A DNA stretch of 64,000 nucleotides from Lachnospiraceae bacterium (GTDB lineage: Bacteria > Bacillota > Clostridia > Lachnospirales > Lachnospiraceae): assembly GCA_017434885.1 (NCBI GenBank), contig JAFSGE010000020.1, positions 33,375 through 97,374 on the forward strand. Reading direction: 5' to 3'. A program made the position numbers and the translations under genes. Below, piece after piece: positions 17,005-26,293 of this stretch (its first letter is position 1; the number at the start of each line of letters is the position of its first letter). Below the pieces are notes generated by a model. That model was not told where the DNA came from, did no database searches, and was given only the letters and a program-made list of their open reading frames with translations.

Positions 17005-19260
17005 ATGACGGAAAATCAAATCAGTGATAAAAGAACAAAACAATATATGGTTGCGGAAACTGTTTTTGTGATAGCTGTTGTATTGCTTTCGTTGGAAGAA
17101 ATAATTATTACGTGGTGCAATATACATATTGATGCGTTAGAAATACTGTTTTTTTGTATTATGGCTGCAACAGCACTTTTGATTCATAATTTGTTGAATA
17201 ATAAAGTAGTTACATGGGTTATGATTGCCTATGTGCTTGCTATGGTGTGCTATTTTCTTCTGTTGCAAAAAGAAAGCAGTCTGCAGAATGCTTTGCTGTT
17301 GGTGGTGAATGTTGGAGCAGCTTGGATGTTTTATTTTTTGTTTAAATTAAAAACCATAAGAATTGTGAGCGGAATTGCCATGATGGGATTGATGTTGACC
17401 GGATATTTTATGGATGTTTCTTTTCCGAGAGCTGTAATTGCAATGGTTATTTTTTTATTTTTGTATTCACTATCGGAAGCAGTTAACGTTTTTTCTTCAG
17501 CAAATGCGGGACTTCTTGTGGTAATATACGCATTGGTGGCTGTTTTAACAATACTCATGCCTGCGTCAGAAAAACCATATGACTGGGGATTTGTCTATCG
17601 GATAACGGAATGGACAAAACAATTAGTCAAAAACGTGGCAGTAGAGTTACAGTATCGGTTTGGGGATGAAGGCAGTGGTGAAATGCTTGCTTTTCGAGTG
17701 ACCGGATATTCGGAGGACGGAATGAATTTGTTTCAGCGTATGGTGGAAACAGATGTGGAGCAACTGACACTTCAGGGCGACTATACACGAAAACAGCTTT
17801 ACTTAAGAGGAAATGTCTATGATGAGTATACAGGAAGCGGCTGGATAAGGAATGAGAAAAAGCAGGAGATTGATTATCGGACAGATACTCTGATGACGCT
17901 TTATGCAATTTTTGACAAGACCACGGATGCGGATGAATTGCACCGTTTTATGGAAATCAAAGAACAGAAAATAATATTGAAAAACATAAAAACACAGACT
18001 TTATTTTATCCGCTGAAAATCATTGATATTTCAGAAAAAGAGATTACGCAAAGGGGAGATATTGCTTGTGCAGATAAGATAAATGCCAGAGGGTATATGT
18101 ATACTTATTGTTTTGTGGATATTGATTATGCCAATGAAAAAGTGATTGAGATACTGAAGGAAAGTAAAGCGATTGCATATGAGGAGGAACAGTACTATCG
18201 TATGTATGAACATTTGGAAGAACTTTTTCAGATAGAAATACAGCCGATTCCCTTTACTGCCTTTTGTGATATGGCGGAAAGGGTAAAAGAATCGGCATAT
18301 AAATATGGTGTGGGTGAGTGTGAATTTGTTTCGGAAAAAGTGGAAAATCTTACAGATAAAATTGCTGTCGGATGCCAAAATACGTATGAGGCCTGTAAGG
18401 AATTGGAAACTTACCTTCAAGGATATCACTACAATCAATCGGTACACATGACGGAGAGTGAGAACGTACTGGATACTTTTTTGTTTGAGGAAAAAGAAGG
18501 GTATTGTGCACATTATGCAACGGCACTCACCTGTATGCTTCGCAGACTCGCAATTCCGGCGAGGGTCGCAGATGGATATCTGGTAAATTACAAGGAGCGG
18601 GAGGATATCTATGAGTATGTTGTTTCCTCAAAACGTGCTCATACGTGGTCGGAGGCTTATGTGGATGGTTTTGGATGGATTCCTTTAGAACCAACTACAG
18701 CTTATGCTGCCAATACCAATAAAGCGTGGTATTCGGAGCAAGCAAATGTCTTGGAAGCGGAGGAAGAATCGGATGACGGAAATATGCCTGATAAGAACAG
18801 TGAATTTTCAAATGAGGAAGCATTTCCGTTAGCAGAAGAAAAAATGCAGGCAGAAGAGGCGGCTGAGTACAGGCGAAATGCGGAGCAAATAGAATATCTT
18901 TTGCAGATGGGGAAATTTATGGCAGGAATGGTGCTTTGCGTATGCGTGGCGATAGGACTGTTTGTTTTTGGTAAAAGAGCAGCAATAAAGAGAAGCACCA
19001 ATCCGGATGTAGTATTTACGTACTTTCTTTACAAACTGGAAAAAAGATATTTTGTAAAAGAAAGTGCAGAGACGATAGAAGAATACTTTGGCCGATTATG
19101 CGGGGAAAGAAACGTATCTGCAGAAGAGAAAGAACAGTTTTTTGTAATAAGCAGAGCAATGGAAGCCTATTGGTATGGACAAAAAGATGTAGATGCGGAA
19201 ATTATGAATAAAATGAAAACATATACAGATGAGAGGTTGCAAAAGAAGAGGCGTGTTTAA
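17005..19260 (+). CDS. Membrane transglutaminase-like protease/peptide-processing protein
   Basis: A 751-residue protein with about six N-terminal membrane spans (residues ~15-195), an extracytoplasmic region containing a transglutaminase-like domain, then a single C-terminal span (MAGMVLCVCVAIGLFVFG) and a ~100-residue cytoplasmic DUF4129-like tail. The catalytic triad is readable: Cys in KEGYCAHYATALTCMLRR, His in SKRAHTWSEAYVDGFGW and Asp/Thr in the following PLEPT segment. It is the third gene of the MoxR-DUF58 operon. Start ATG 17005 has only a weak GGGATGAAAAG ribosome site. A Glu-rich linker lies between catalytic domain and last span. Confidence 0.88.
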   Translation: MTENQISDKRTKQYMVAETVFVIAVVLLSLEEIIITWCNIHIDALEILFFCIMAATALLIHNLLNNKVVTWVMIAYVLAMVCYFLLLQKESSLQNALLLVVNVGAAWMFYFLFKLKTIRIVSGIAMMGLMLTGYFMDVSFPRAVIAMVIFLFLYSLSEAVNVFSSANAGLLVVIYALVAVLTILMPASEKPYDWGFVYRITEWTKQLVKNVAVELQYRFGDEGSGEMLAFRVTGYSEDGMNLFQRMVETDVEQLTLQGDYTRKQLYLRGNVYDEYTGSGWIRNEKKQEIDYRTDTLMTLYAIFDKTTDADELHRFMEIKEQKIILKNIKTQTLFYPLKIIDISEKEITQRGDIACADKINARGYMYTYCFVDIDYANEKVIEILKESKAIAYEEEQYYRMYEHLEELFQIEIQPIPFTAFCDMAERVKESAYKYGVGECEFVSEKVENLTDKIAVGCQNTYEACKELETYLQGYHYNQSVHMTESENVLDTFLFEEKEGYCAHYATALTCMLRRLAIPARVADGYLVNYKEREDIYEYVVSSKRAHTWSEAYVDGFGWIPLEPTTAYAANTNKAWYSEQANVLEAEEESDDGNMPDKNSEFSNEEAFPLAEEKMQAEEAAEYRRNAEQIEYLLQMGKFMAGMVLCVCVAIGLFVFGKRAAIKRSTNPDVVFTYFLYKLEKRYFVKESAETIEEYFGRLCGERNVSAEEKEQFFVISRAMEAYWYGQKDVDAEIMNKMKTYTDERLQKKRRV

Positions 19261-19296
19261 AAAAAGAGGCACAGGATGATACGTCCTGTGCCTCTT
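19259..19296 (-). terminator. Intrinsic terminator of lacI-uxaC (13-bp stem)
   Basis: AAGAGGCACAGGA (19264-19276) pairs perfectly with 19284-19296. The U-run (seven T on the minus strand, 19259-19265) faces uxaC; it may also stop the opposing transglutaminase transcript less efficiently. Confidence 0.85.
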
Positions 19297-19340
19297 GGGA
19301 TTATATTCAACTCTAGGGAGAGAGTTGGCCGTAAATTATA

Positions 19341-20756
19341 TTATGCTTCCTTTAAGTCGAAACCAAAGTATCTTACTGCATTGTTGTAAGAAATGCCGGT
19401 AACGATCTCGGAAAGAATATCCATATCTGCGGGGAACTCGCCGTTTTCAACAAGGTCACCAATCAGTTCGCACATGATACGACGGAAATATTCGTGTCTT
19501 GTGTAGGAGAGGAAGCTTCTTGAGTCAGTGAGCATTCCGACAAATCCTGATAAGTTACCTAAGTTTGCCAGTGAGAGCATCTGATCTCTCATACCAATCT
19601 TGTGGTCATTGAACCACCATGCGCTTCCCTGCTGAATTTTAGCAACGGCAGTGGAATCCTGGAAACATCCGAGAATGGTGCCGATTGCCTGATTGTCATT
19701 AGGATTTAAGCTGTAAATAATGGTCTTGGGTAATTCGTTTGTTTCGATTAAGGCATTTAAGAAATCTGCCATCTGCGCGGAGGGAGCATAGTTGTTGATG
19801 CAGTCATAACCGGTATCGGGACCTAATTTTTCGTACATCAGACGGTTGTTGTCTCTCTTACATCCGTAGTGAAGCTGCATTACCCAGTTTCTCTTATTAT
19901 ATTCTTTGCCTACAAATACCATGAAAGCCGTTTTGAAGGTTAATTCTTCTTCTCTTGTTACTTTTTCACCTGCAAAGCGTTTTGCAAAGATAGCTTCAAC
20001 TTCTTCTTCGGTAGCAGGATAGTACATTACATATTCCAGTGCGTGGTCGGAAACATTACAACCCATGGAAGCAAAGAAATCCATACGATTCTGTAAAGCT
20101 GCCTTTAAGGTAGCGAAGGAAGTAACCTTGATGCCGCTTACATCAGAGAGAGTAGCAAGGTAATCTAAATATTCAGGTTTTTCGATGTTCATGGCTTTGT
20201 CAGGACGCCATGCAGGAAGAACCTGTACATCAAAAGAATCGTCTGCTGTAATTTTGGCATGCCATTCAAGAGAGTCTACCGGATCATCTGTAGTACAGAT
20301 TAAAGTAACGTTAGACTGCTTGATGATATTGCGAACGCTCATGGAAGGTTCAGCAAGCTTTGCGTTGCAGATGTTCCAAACTTCTTCTGCGGTATTTTTG
20401 TTTAAGGTACCGTAGTAACCGAAATATCTCTGTAATTCAAGGTGGCTCCAGTGATAAAGTGGATTGCCGATGGCTTTGCCGAGAACCTCAGCCCATTTCA
20501 TAAATTTCTCTTTGTCAGAAGCATTACCTGTAATGAAATGCTCATCCACACCGTTGGAACGCATAAAACGCCATTTGTAGTGATCGCCGCCAAGCCATAC
20601 CTGAGTAATGTTTTCAAATTTGCGGTCCTCAGCGATTTCCTTGGGATTGATATGACAGTGATAATCTAATACAGGTGTTTTTTCTGCATACTCATGAAAA
20701 AGAGTCTGCGCGGTGGGAGTGGATAATAAGAAATCCTTGTCCATAAATGCTTTCAT
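19341..20756 (-). CDS. uxaC: Uronate isomerase
   Basis: A 471-residue amidohydrolase-fold enzyme converting D-galacturonate to D-tagaturonate (and D-glucuronate to D-fructuronate), the first intracellular step of galacturonate use. The metal-binding N-terminal motif DYHCHINPKEI, the segment ITQVWLGGDHYKWRFMRSNG and the closing SFLSYTRHEYFRRIMCELIG are diagnostic of UxaC. Start ATG 20754-20756 follows AAGGAGG with eight-base spacing. It lies 38 bp downstream of the LacI regulator on the same strand and should be co-transcribed with it. Its product is the substrate of UxaB encoded divergently at 22083. Confidence 0.96.
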   Translation of the reverse strand: MKAFMDKDFLLSTPTAQTLFHEYAEKTPVLDYHCHINPKEIAEDRKFENITQVWLGGDHYKWRFMRSNGVDEHFITGNASDKEKFMKWAEVLGKAIGNPLYHWSHLELQRYFGYYGTLNKNTAEEVWNICNAKLAEPSMSVRNIIKQSNVTLICTTDDPVDSLEWHAKITADDSFDVQVLPAWRPDKAMNIEKPEYLDYLATLSDVSGIKVTSFATLKAALQNRMDFFASMGCNVSDHALEYVMYYPATEEEVEAIFAKRFAGEKVTREEELTFKTAFMVFVGKEYNKRNWVMQLHYGCKRDNNRLMYEKLGPDTGYDCINNYAPSAQMADFLNALIETNELPKTIIYSLNPNDNQAIGTILGCFQDSTAVAKIQQGSAWWFNDHKIGMRDQMLSLANLGNLSGFVGMLTDSRSFLSYTRHEYFRRIMCELIGDLVENGEFPADMDILSEIVTGISYNNAVRYFGFDLKEA

Positions 20757-20794
20757 GTTGTAGTTCCTCCTTGATAGAATCGTTTATTTTATGG

Positions 20795-21805
20795 CTAAAG
20801 AGCCGTACTTGCGCGATGAACCAATTCTCCTGAGAAAATGGTTTTTTGAGGCATTTCTTCACCGAGAAGAGTGCCGATACATGTTTTTACAAGTTGTGAA
20901 CATAAGGTCTCCAAATGGTTGTCCACGGATGTGATTTCCGGTTCGCTGCATGTGGTGAGAATGGAATTGTTGTAGCCGATAACGGATAAATCATCGGGAA
21001 CGGAAAGGTTGTTTGCTTTGGCATATTTGATGGCGCCTGCCGCAAGCATATCCTCCGAAGCAACAACGGCGTGGAATTCCAATCCTTTTTTGTGCAAATC
21101 ATTTAAAAATTTGCAAACACCGTCAATATCTTCGTGCGTACCGTTGAAAAACTGCTGATACTGTTTGTTTAGCGGTACATCCTTCATCAGATAAGCGGAC
21201 TGGTAACCGTTTAATTTTTTCTTACCGCTGTAGGAATTGGAATTATATAAATAAAGAATATCGTTAATTCCTTTGTTCAGCAGTGCGAGAGTGGCATCCT
21301 GTGTGGATTTAAAATCATCACACATGGTGCAATATACATTGGGACAATCAAGGTCAGCATTTAACAGCATGATGGGAACCTGCTGGGCAGCATCTTTAAT
21401 ATATTGATTGTCACCGGATTCGGCCGCAATAAAAGTGGAACCTACCATAATCACACTGTCCACACGCTGGTTTAACAAAAGAGAGAGGGAAGCCTTCATA
21501 TCTTCCGGGTCATAACCTGTACAGCATAATACGGAATGGTAGCCGCCTGCTCGCAGGTTTCTCTCTATGTAATATACGGCTTTGGCAAGGTAAAGGTCAG
21601 AAGAGTCGGCACAGAGAATACCTACGGTGTTCATGGAATTAAGTCCCAGCCCTCTTGCAAAAGCATTGGGAGTGTAACCGCATTGTTCGATGATATCAAG
21701 TACCTTCTTTTTTGTCTTAGGTTTTACGTTTGCGCTGCCGTTCAGCACACGGGAAACAGTGGCGATGGATACGCCGGCCTGTTTGGATATGTCGTAAATT
21801 GTCAA
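20795..21805 (-). CDS. LacI family transcriptional regulator of galacturonate/pectin genes
   Basis: A 336-residue repressor. The N-terminal HTH (TIYDISKQAGVSIATVSRVL) with hinge helix (GYTPNAFARGLG) is followed by a periplasmic-binding-protein-like effector domain. I place the start at TTG 21803-21805, nine bases after GGAGGAG, giving the family-standard N-terminus MTIYDIS; the ATG at 21812-21814 falls directly against that ribosome site. It sits between uxaC (downstream) and divergent uxaB, the classic place for a uronate repressor. An operator-like palindrome at 21872 in its own leader suggests autorepression. The inducer may be galacturonate, tagaturonate or 2-keto-3-deoxygluconate (inference). 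Confidence 0.9.
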   Translation of the reverse strand: MTIYDISKQAGVSIATVSRVLNGSANVKPKTKKKVLDIIEQCGYTPNAFARGLGLNSMNTVGILCADSSDLYLAKAVYYIERNLRAGGYHSVLCCTGYDPEDMKASLSLLLNQRVDSVIMVGSTFIAAESGDNQYIKDAAQQVPIMLLNADLDCPNVYCTMCDDFKSTQDATLALLNKGINDILYLYNSNSYSGKKKLNGYQSAYLMKDVPLNKQYQQFFNGTHEDIDGVCKFLNDLHKKGLEFHAVVASEDMLAAGAIKYAKANNLSVPDDLSVIGYNNSILTTCSEPEITSVDNHLETLCSQLVKTCIGTLLGEEMPQKTIFSGELVHRASTAL

Positions 21806-21871
21806 TAGAATCATCTCCTCCCCGTTTCATTTGTGCAAAAACTTAATAATTATCATGTAAAATCACAATCT

Positions 21872-21885
21872 TGTAACCATTTACA
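21872..21885. promoter_or_regulatory. LacI/CcpA-type operator in the lacI-uxaC leader (TGTAACCATTTACA)
   Basis: TGTAACCATTTACA shares the TGTAA-N4-TTACA frame of the other sites and begins about ten bases downstream of the predicted lacI-uxaC transcription start. Confidence 0.6.
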
Positions 21886-21901
21886 CAAAAAAACTGATTT
21901 C

Positions 21902-21930
21902 ATTATACAATAGACATTCTTAAAAAACAA
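21902..21930 (-). promoter_or_regulatory. Sigma-A promoter of lacI-uxaC
   Basis: Minus-strand TTGTTT (21925-21930), 17-bp spacer, perfect TATAAT (21902-21907). Confidence 0.7.
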
Positions 21931-21983
21931 GGACAGATTTTAGAAAATATGAAAAAACGTTGTAAAACTGCAAAAAAACGCTA

Positions 21984-22012
21984 TTGACTTATGCACAAAA
22001 GGGTTGTAAAAT
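21984..22012 (+). promoter_or_regulatory. Sigma-A promoter of uxaB-uxaA
   Basis: TTGACT (21984-21989), 17-bp spacer, TAAAAT (22007-22012); the operator begins at the expected transcription start. Confidence 0.75.
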
Positions 22013-22018
22013 TAATGA

Positions 22019-22032
22019 TGTAAGCACTTACA
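22019..22032. promoter_or_regulatory. LacI/CcpA-type operator at uxaB (TGTAAGCACTTACA)
   Basis: Identical 14-mer to the site at 4247, lying on the predicted transcription start of uxaB. Spacing to the promoter fits repression by occlusion. Confidence 0.75.
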
Positions 22033-22082
22033 TAAATGCTTGAAATGAACAAAAATAAGAACAAAACGCAAGGAGAAGAAAA

Positions 22083-23543
22083 ATGGAATTAATATCTAAG
22101 AGCAAAACAGGTAAAAAAGAAAGACCCGTAAAGGTTCTTCAGTTTGGTGAAGGAAATTTCCTTCGTGGATTTGTTGATTACATGATTGACATTGCAAATG
22201 AAAAGGGAGAGTTTGACGGAGATATTGTACTGGTAAAACCCATTGAGTTCGGTACACTTGATCGTTTTCATGCACAGGAATCCCAGTATACTGTGTCTCT
22301 GAGAGGTATTGTTGACGGAGAAGCTACCGTACAGAACAGAATTGTTACCAGTGTAACAGATGTTGTTGCTGCCCATGAAGAATATGAAAAATACAGCGCA
22401 TTTGCAAAGCTTGATACATTAAGATACATTGTTTCCAACACAACAGAAGCGGGTATTGTATACGATGAAAATGATAAGCTTGAAATGTGTCCTCCTATGA
22501 GCTTCCCCGGAAAGCTTGCTAAGTTCTTATATGAAAGATATAAACATTTTAACGGCGCAATGGACAAGGGGCTTGTGATGTTGCCTGTAGAATTAATTGA
22601 TGACAACGGTATCCGCTTGAAAGAATGTGTATTGAAGCAGGCTGATAATTGGAATTTGGAAGCTGAATTCAAAACATGGATTGAAGAAGCTTGTATTTTC
22701 TGCTCTACATTGGTAGACAGAATTATCACAGGATATCCCAGAGAAGAAGATGCAAAGCTTTGGGAAGAATGGGGATACAGAGATGAACTTATCGTAACAG
22801 GTGAACCTTTTGCACTCTGGGTTATCGAGTGTCCCAAGGATATCAGCGGTGAACTTCCTTTGGATAAGGCAGGCCTTCCTGTTATTTATACAGATAATCA
22901 GAAGCCTTACAAGCAGAGAAAGGTTCGTATCTTAAACGGTGCGCATACTTCCTTTGTACTGGCTTCCTATCTTGCGGGAAATGATATCGTATTAGAATCC
23001 ATGAAGGATGAAACGGTATTTAACTTCATGAAGACAACTATCTTTGATGAAGTAATTCCTACACTTACATTGCCTAAACAGGATTTGGTTGATTTTGCAG
23101 AAGCTGTAATTACCAGATTTAATAATCCTTATGTAAAGCATGCGCTTCTTTCCATTTCCTTAAACTCTGTTTCCAAGTGGAGAGCAAGATGTATGCCCAG
23201 CTTTTTAGGCTACATTGAATTGAATAAAGAACTTCCCAAGTGTCTGACATTCTCCCTTGCAGCACTGATGGCATTTTATAAAGGAACAGAAATCAGAGAC
23301 AAGGCTTTAATCGGACACAGAGACGGACAGGAATACAATATTATGGACGATATGGCTGTTCTTGAGTTCTTTGCAGCAAACAGCGAAAAGCCTTCCAAGG
23401 AATTTGCACAGAACTTCCTTAGCAATGAAGAATTCTTTGGTCAGGATTTAACCAAGATTGACGGTCTTGTTGATACAATCGCAGGATATCTTGATGAAAT
23501 TGCAGCTAAGGGAATGAGAAAGACATTGGAAGAGCTTGTTTAA
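22083..23543 (+). CDS. uxaB: Tagaturonate reductase (altronate oxidoreductase)
   Basis: A 486-residue NAD-dependent polyol dehydrogenase-family enzyme reducing D-tagaturonate to D-altronate. The Rossmann start VLQFGEGNFLRGFVDYMID is the family's dinucleotide motif, and RKVRILNGAHTSFVLASYLA carries the catalytic-domain signature (K..R.LNG.H). Full length for UxaB. Strong AAGGAG site before ATG 22083. It diverges from lacI-uxaC across a 277-bp regulatory region with two promoters and two operators, and is followed by uxaA 25 bp downstream in one operon that continues through GH105. Confidence 0.95.
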   Translation: MELISKSKTGKKERPVKVLQFGEGNFLRGFVDYMIDIANEKGEFDGDIVLVKPIEFGTLDRFHAQESQYTVSLRGIVDGEATVQNRIVTSVTDVVAAHEEYEKYSAFAKLDTLRYIVSNTTEAGIVYDENDKLEMCPPMSFPGKLAKFLYERYKHFNGAMDKGLVMLPVELIDDNGIRLKECVLKQADNWNLEAEFKTWIEEACIFCSTLVDRIITGYPREEDAKLWEEWGYRDELIVTGEPFALWVIECPKDISGELPLDKAGLPVIYTDNQKPYKQRKVRILNGAHTSFVLASYLAGNDIVLESMKDETVFNFMKTTIFDEVIPTLTLPKQDLVDFAEAVITRFNNPYVKHALLSISLNSVSKWRARCMPSFLGYIELNKELPKCLTFSLAALMAFYKGTEIRDKALIGHRDGQEYNIMDDMAVLEFFAANSEKPSKEFAQNFLSNEEFFGQDLTKIDGLVDTIAGYLDEIAAKGMRKTLEELV

Positions 23544-23568
23544 TAATAAATCAGGAGATTACAATCAC

Positions 23569-25047
23569 ATGCAGATTTTAAAAATTCATGAAAATGATAA
23601 CGTGGCAGTAGCAATCGAAACTATCGCAGAAGGTACTGCTGTCAATGTAAACGGCACAGAAGTTGTTGCAAATATGGAAATTCCGGCGGGTCACAAAATG
23701 GCCCTTCGGGATATTGCCGAAGGCGAACAGGTAATTAAATACGGTTGTCCCATCGGAAATGCAAAAGAAGCAGTGAAAAAAGGCGACTGGATTCACGTAC
23801 ACAACGTAAAGACAGGACTTGGCGATTTGCTTACTTATACTTATGAACCCGTAGATGTAAAGAATCCCGAAGGAAAAGAGGTTTTCTTTAACGGCTTTGA
23901 AAGAAAAGACGGCAAAGCGGGTGTGAGAAATGAAATTTGGGTTATTCCTACCGTAGGCTGCGTTAATAATGTGGCAGGAGCTATTGCTAAGCAGGCAAAT
24001 GCATTTGTAAAGGGAAGCGTGGAGGAGGTTATTTCTTTCCCTCATCCTTACGGCTGTTCCCAGATGGGAGATGATCAGGAACACACCAGAACTATTTTGG
24101 CTGACCTTATTAATCATCCCAATGCAGGCGGCGTACTTGTTCTTGGACTTGGCTGTGAAAACAGTAACATTGATGTGCTGAAGCCTTATATCGGTGACTA
24201 TGATGAGAACAGAGTGAAGTTTTTGGTATGTCAGGAATCCGATGATGAGATTGCAGACGGTGTAGAACTGGTGAAGGAACTGATTGAATATGCAGCGCCC
24301 GAAAAGAGAGTGCCGATTAGTGCGTCTAAGCTGATTGTAGGTCTTAAGTGTGGTGGTAGCGACGGCTTTTCCGGTATTACGGCAAATCCTTTGGTGGGTA
24401 AATTCTCCGATTTGTTAATCGGAGCAGGCGGAACAACTATTTTAACCGAAGTTCCGGAAATGTTTGGTGCAGAAACTCTGCTCATGAACCGCTGCGAAAA
24501 TGAAGAGTTGTTTGACAAAACAGTAACATTGATTAACGACTTTAAGAATTATTTCAAGAGTCATAATCAGACTATATATGAAAATCCTTCACCCGGTAAC
24601 AAGAAGGGCGGTATTTCCACATTGGAAGATAAGTCTTTGGGATGTACGCAGAAGTCCGGCAGTGCACCGGTTAAAGGGGTACTTCATTACGGAGAAACTG
24701 TTAAGACTCCCGGCTTAAATCTGCTCAGTGCACCCGGTAACGATTTGGTGGCAGCCACAGCACTTGCAGCAAGTGGTGCCCATATTGTTCTGTTTACAAC
24801 AGGAAGAGGAACACCTTTTGCATCTCCTGTACCGACTATGAAAATTTCCAGTAACTCAAGACTTGCAGGAAAGAAGTCTAACTGGATTGATTTCAATGCC
24901 GGCGTATTGGTAGAGAATGAAACTATGGAAGAAACTGCAGGAAAGCTGTTTGATTATGTATTGGAAGTGGCTTCCGGTAAGAAGGTTTGCAGTGAAGAAG
25001 CAGGCTTCCATGATATGGCTATCTTTAAGCAGGGTGTTACCTTATAA
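23569..25047 (+). CDS. uxaA: Altronate dehydratase
   Basis: A 492-residue enzyme dehydrating D-altronate to 2-keto-3-deoxygluconate. The N-terminal SAF domain (residues ~1-95) is followed by the large catalytic domain with VIPTVGCVNNVAGAIAKQAN, FPHPYGCSQMGDDQEHT, VLGLGCENSNIDVL and CGGSDGFSGITANPLVGKFS, all conserved in UxaA. ATG 23569 follows AGGAGA; an upstream in-frame start at 23536 would overlap uxaB and lacks a site. The next enzymes (KdgK, KdgA) are not in this window. Confidence 0.95.
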   Translation: MQILKIHENDNVAVAIETIAEGTAVNVNGTEVVANMEIPAGHKMALRDIAEGEQVIKYGCPIGNAKEAVKKGDWIHVHNVKTGLGDLLTYTYEPVDVKNPEGKEVFFNGFERKDGKAGVRNEIWVIPTVGCVNNVAGAIAKQANAFVKGSVEEVISFPHPYGCSQMGDDQEHTRTILADLINHPNAGGVLVLGLGCENSNIDVLKPYIGDYDENRVKFLVCQESDDEIADGVELVKELIEYAAPEKRVPISASKLIVGLKCGGSDGFSGITANPLVGKFSDLLIGAGGTTILTEVPEMFGAETLLMNRCENEELFDKTVTLINDFKNYFKSHNQTIYENPSPGNKKGGISTLEDKSLGCTQKSGSAPVKGVLHYGETVKTPGLNLLSAPGNDLVAATALAASGAHIVLFTTGRGTPFASPVPTMKISSNSRLAGKKSNWIDFNAGVLVENETMEETAGKLFDYVLEVASGKKVCSEEAGFHDMAIFKQGVTL

Positions 25048-25070
25048 AAAACAGGTTAAGGAAAAACAAC

Positions 25071-26174
25071 ATGAATAACATAACATTTGAAAATTATATT
25101 GATGCTTATCTGGCAGATTACAAAAATTGTAAAACCTATTGGAATTACGAAGACGGCTGTGTGTTAATCGGTTGCAGGGAATTGTATTATGTGACCGGAG
25201 ATGAGAAGTATTACAATTTTATCAAGAAATATGTTGATGCGTTTGTGGATGAGGAAGGTAATATTTCTCCTTATGAAATGCAAAATTACAATATTGATTG
25301 TATCAACAGCGGTAAGATTCTGTTTTTCCTGTATGACAAGACAGGAGAAGATAAATACCGTAAAGCCATGGATGTGATGATGGAGCAGCTTAAGAGTCAG
25401 CCCAGATGCGAAAACGGAAGTTTCTGGCACAAGAAAATTTATCCCAATCAGTTGTGGCTTGACGGTCTTTACATGGCACAGCCTTTTTACATGGAATATG
25501 AGACCAAGTATCACAAAAAAGAAATGTACAACGATATTATCCGTCAGTTTGAAAATGTACAGAAATATCTGTATGATGAAGAAAAGGGACTTTGCTATCA
25601 CGGATATGATGAAACAAAGTCGATTTTTTGGGCTGATAAGGAAACAGGACGCTCTAAGAGTTTTTGGCTTCGCAGTATTGGGTGGCATTTGATGGCAATT
25701 ATTGATACTATGGATGCCATGAGCTTTGAAATCTTTGAACATTACAAGAGACTGCAGGATATTTTCAAATTGCTGATTAAGGGCATTTTACAGTATCAGG
25801 ATAAAGAAACCGGTCTGTTTTATCAGGTGGTTGACAAAGCAGAGGCGGAAGGAAATTATACGGAAACATCCGGAAGTGCCATGGTGGGATATGTTATTTT
25901 GAAGGCATGCCGCATGGGTGTACTTTCAAAAGAAAAGTATATGCCTATCGGTATGAAAATTGTAGAAAGCATCTTACATAACAAATTTACGGAAGGTGAG
26001 GATGGGTTACATCTTCGTGATATTTGTGGCGGTGCAGGACTTGGCCCGGCAACAGATTTACGCCGTGACGGCAGCGTAACATATTACCTGAATGAAAAAG
26101 TAGTTATGGATGAATGTAAAGCAGTGGGCGTTCTGATGCAGGCATATGCACAGTATTTACAACTGCAAAAATAA
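25071..26174 (+). CDS. Unsaturated rhamnogalacturonyl/galacturonyl hydrolase, GH105 (YteR-like)
   Basis: A 367-residue (alpha/alpha)6-barrel enzyme. The catalytic Asp131 is in YPNQLWLDGLYMAQPFY, a near-exact GH105 signature, and SFWLRSIGWHLMAI is the second conserved helix (W.R..GW). GH105 removes the unsaturated uronate left at the non-reducing end by pectate or rhamnogalacturonan lyases. No signal peptide, so it works on imported lyase products. It starts 23 bp after uxaA and ends before a stem-loop, closing the uxaB operon. The keto-uronate released would need KduI/KduD, which are not seen here. Confidence 0.92.
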   Translation: MNNITFENYIDAYLADYKNCKTYWNYEDGCVLIGCRELYYVTGDEKYYNFIKKYVDAFVDEEGNISPYEMQNYNIDCINSGKILFFLYDKTGEDKYRKAMDVMMEQLKSQPRCENGSFWHKKIYPNQLWLDGLYMAQPFYMEYETKYHKKEMYNDIIRQFENVQKYLYDEEKGLCYHGYDETKSIFWADKETGRSKSFWLRSIGWHLMAIIDTMDAMSFEIFEHYKRLQDIFKLLIKGILQYQDKETGLFYQVVDKAEAEGNYTETSGSAMVGYVILKACRMGVLSKEKYMPIGMKIVESILHNKFTEGEDGLHLRDICGGAGLGPATDLRRDGSVTYYLNEKVVMDECKAVGVLMQAYAQYLQLQK

Positions 26175-26195
26175 GTAAGTTTATGATACAATAAA

Positions 26196-26219
26196 TTAGA
26201 GGGCGAGAGTGCCCTCTAA
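26196..26219 (+). terminator. Stem-loop after the GH105 gene
   Basis: TTAGAGGGC and GCCCTCTAA form a perfect 9-bp stem with a 6-nt loop. The downstream TGTTATATT is a weak U-tract, so it may be a partial terminator or mRNA stabiliser. Confidence 0.6.
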
Positions 26220-26293
26220 TGTTATATTAAGGCGAATGATAAATGTTTCACAACCTATAGTGACATCGTATAAAATCACAGGAGGAAAGAAAA

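Noticed and set aside
22268-22837. 189-codon minus-strand open frame inside uxaB
   Set aside because: Antisense of a well-supported enzyme; no start signals.
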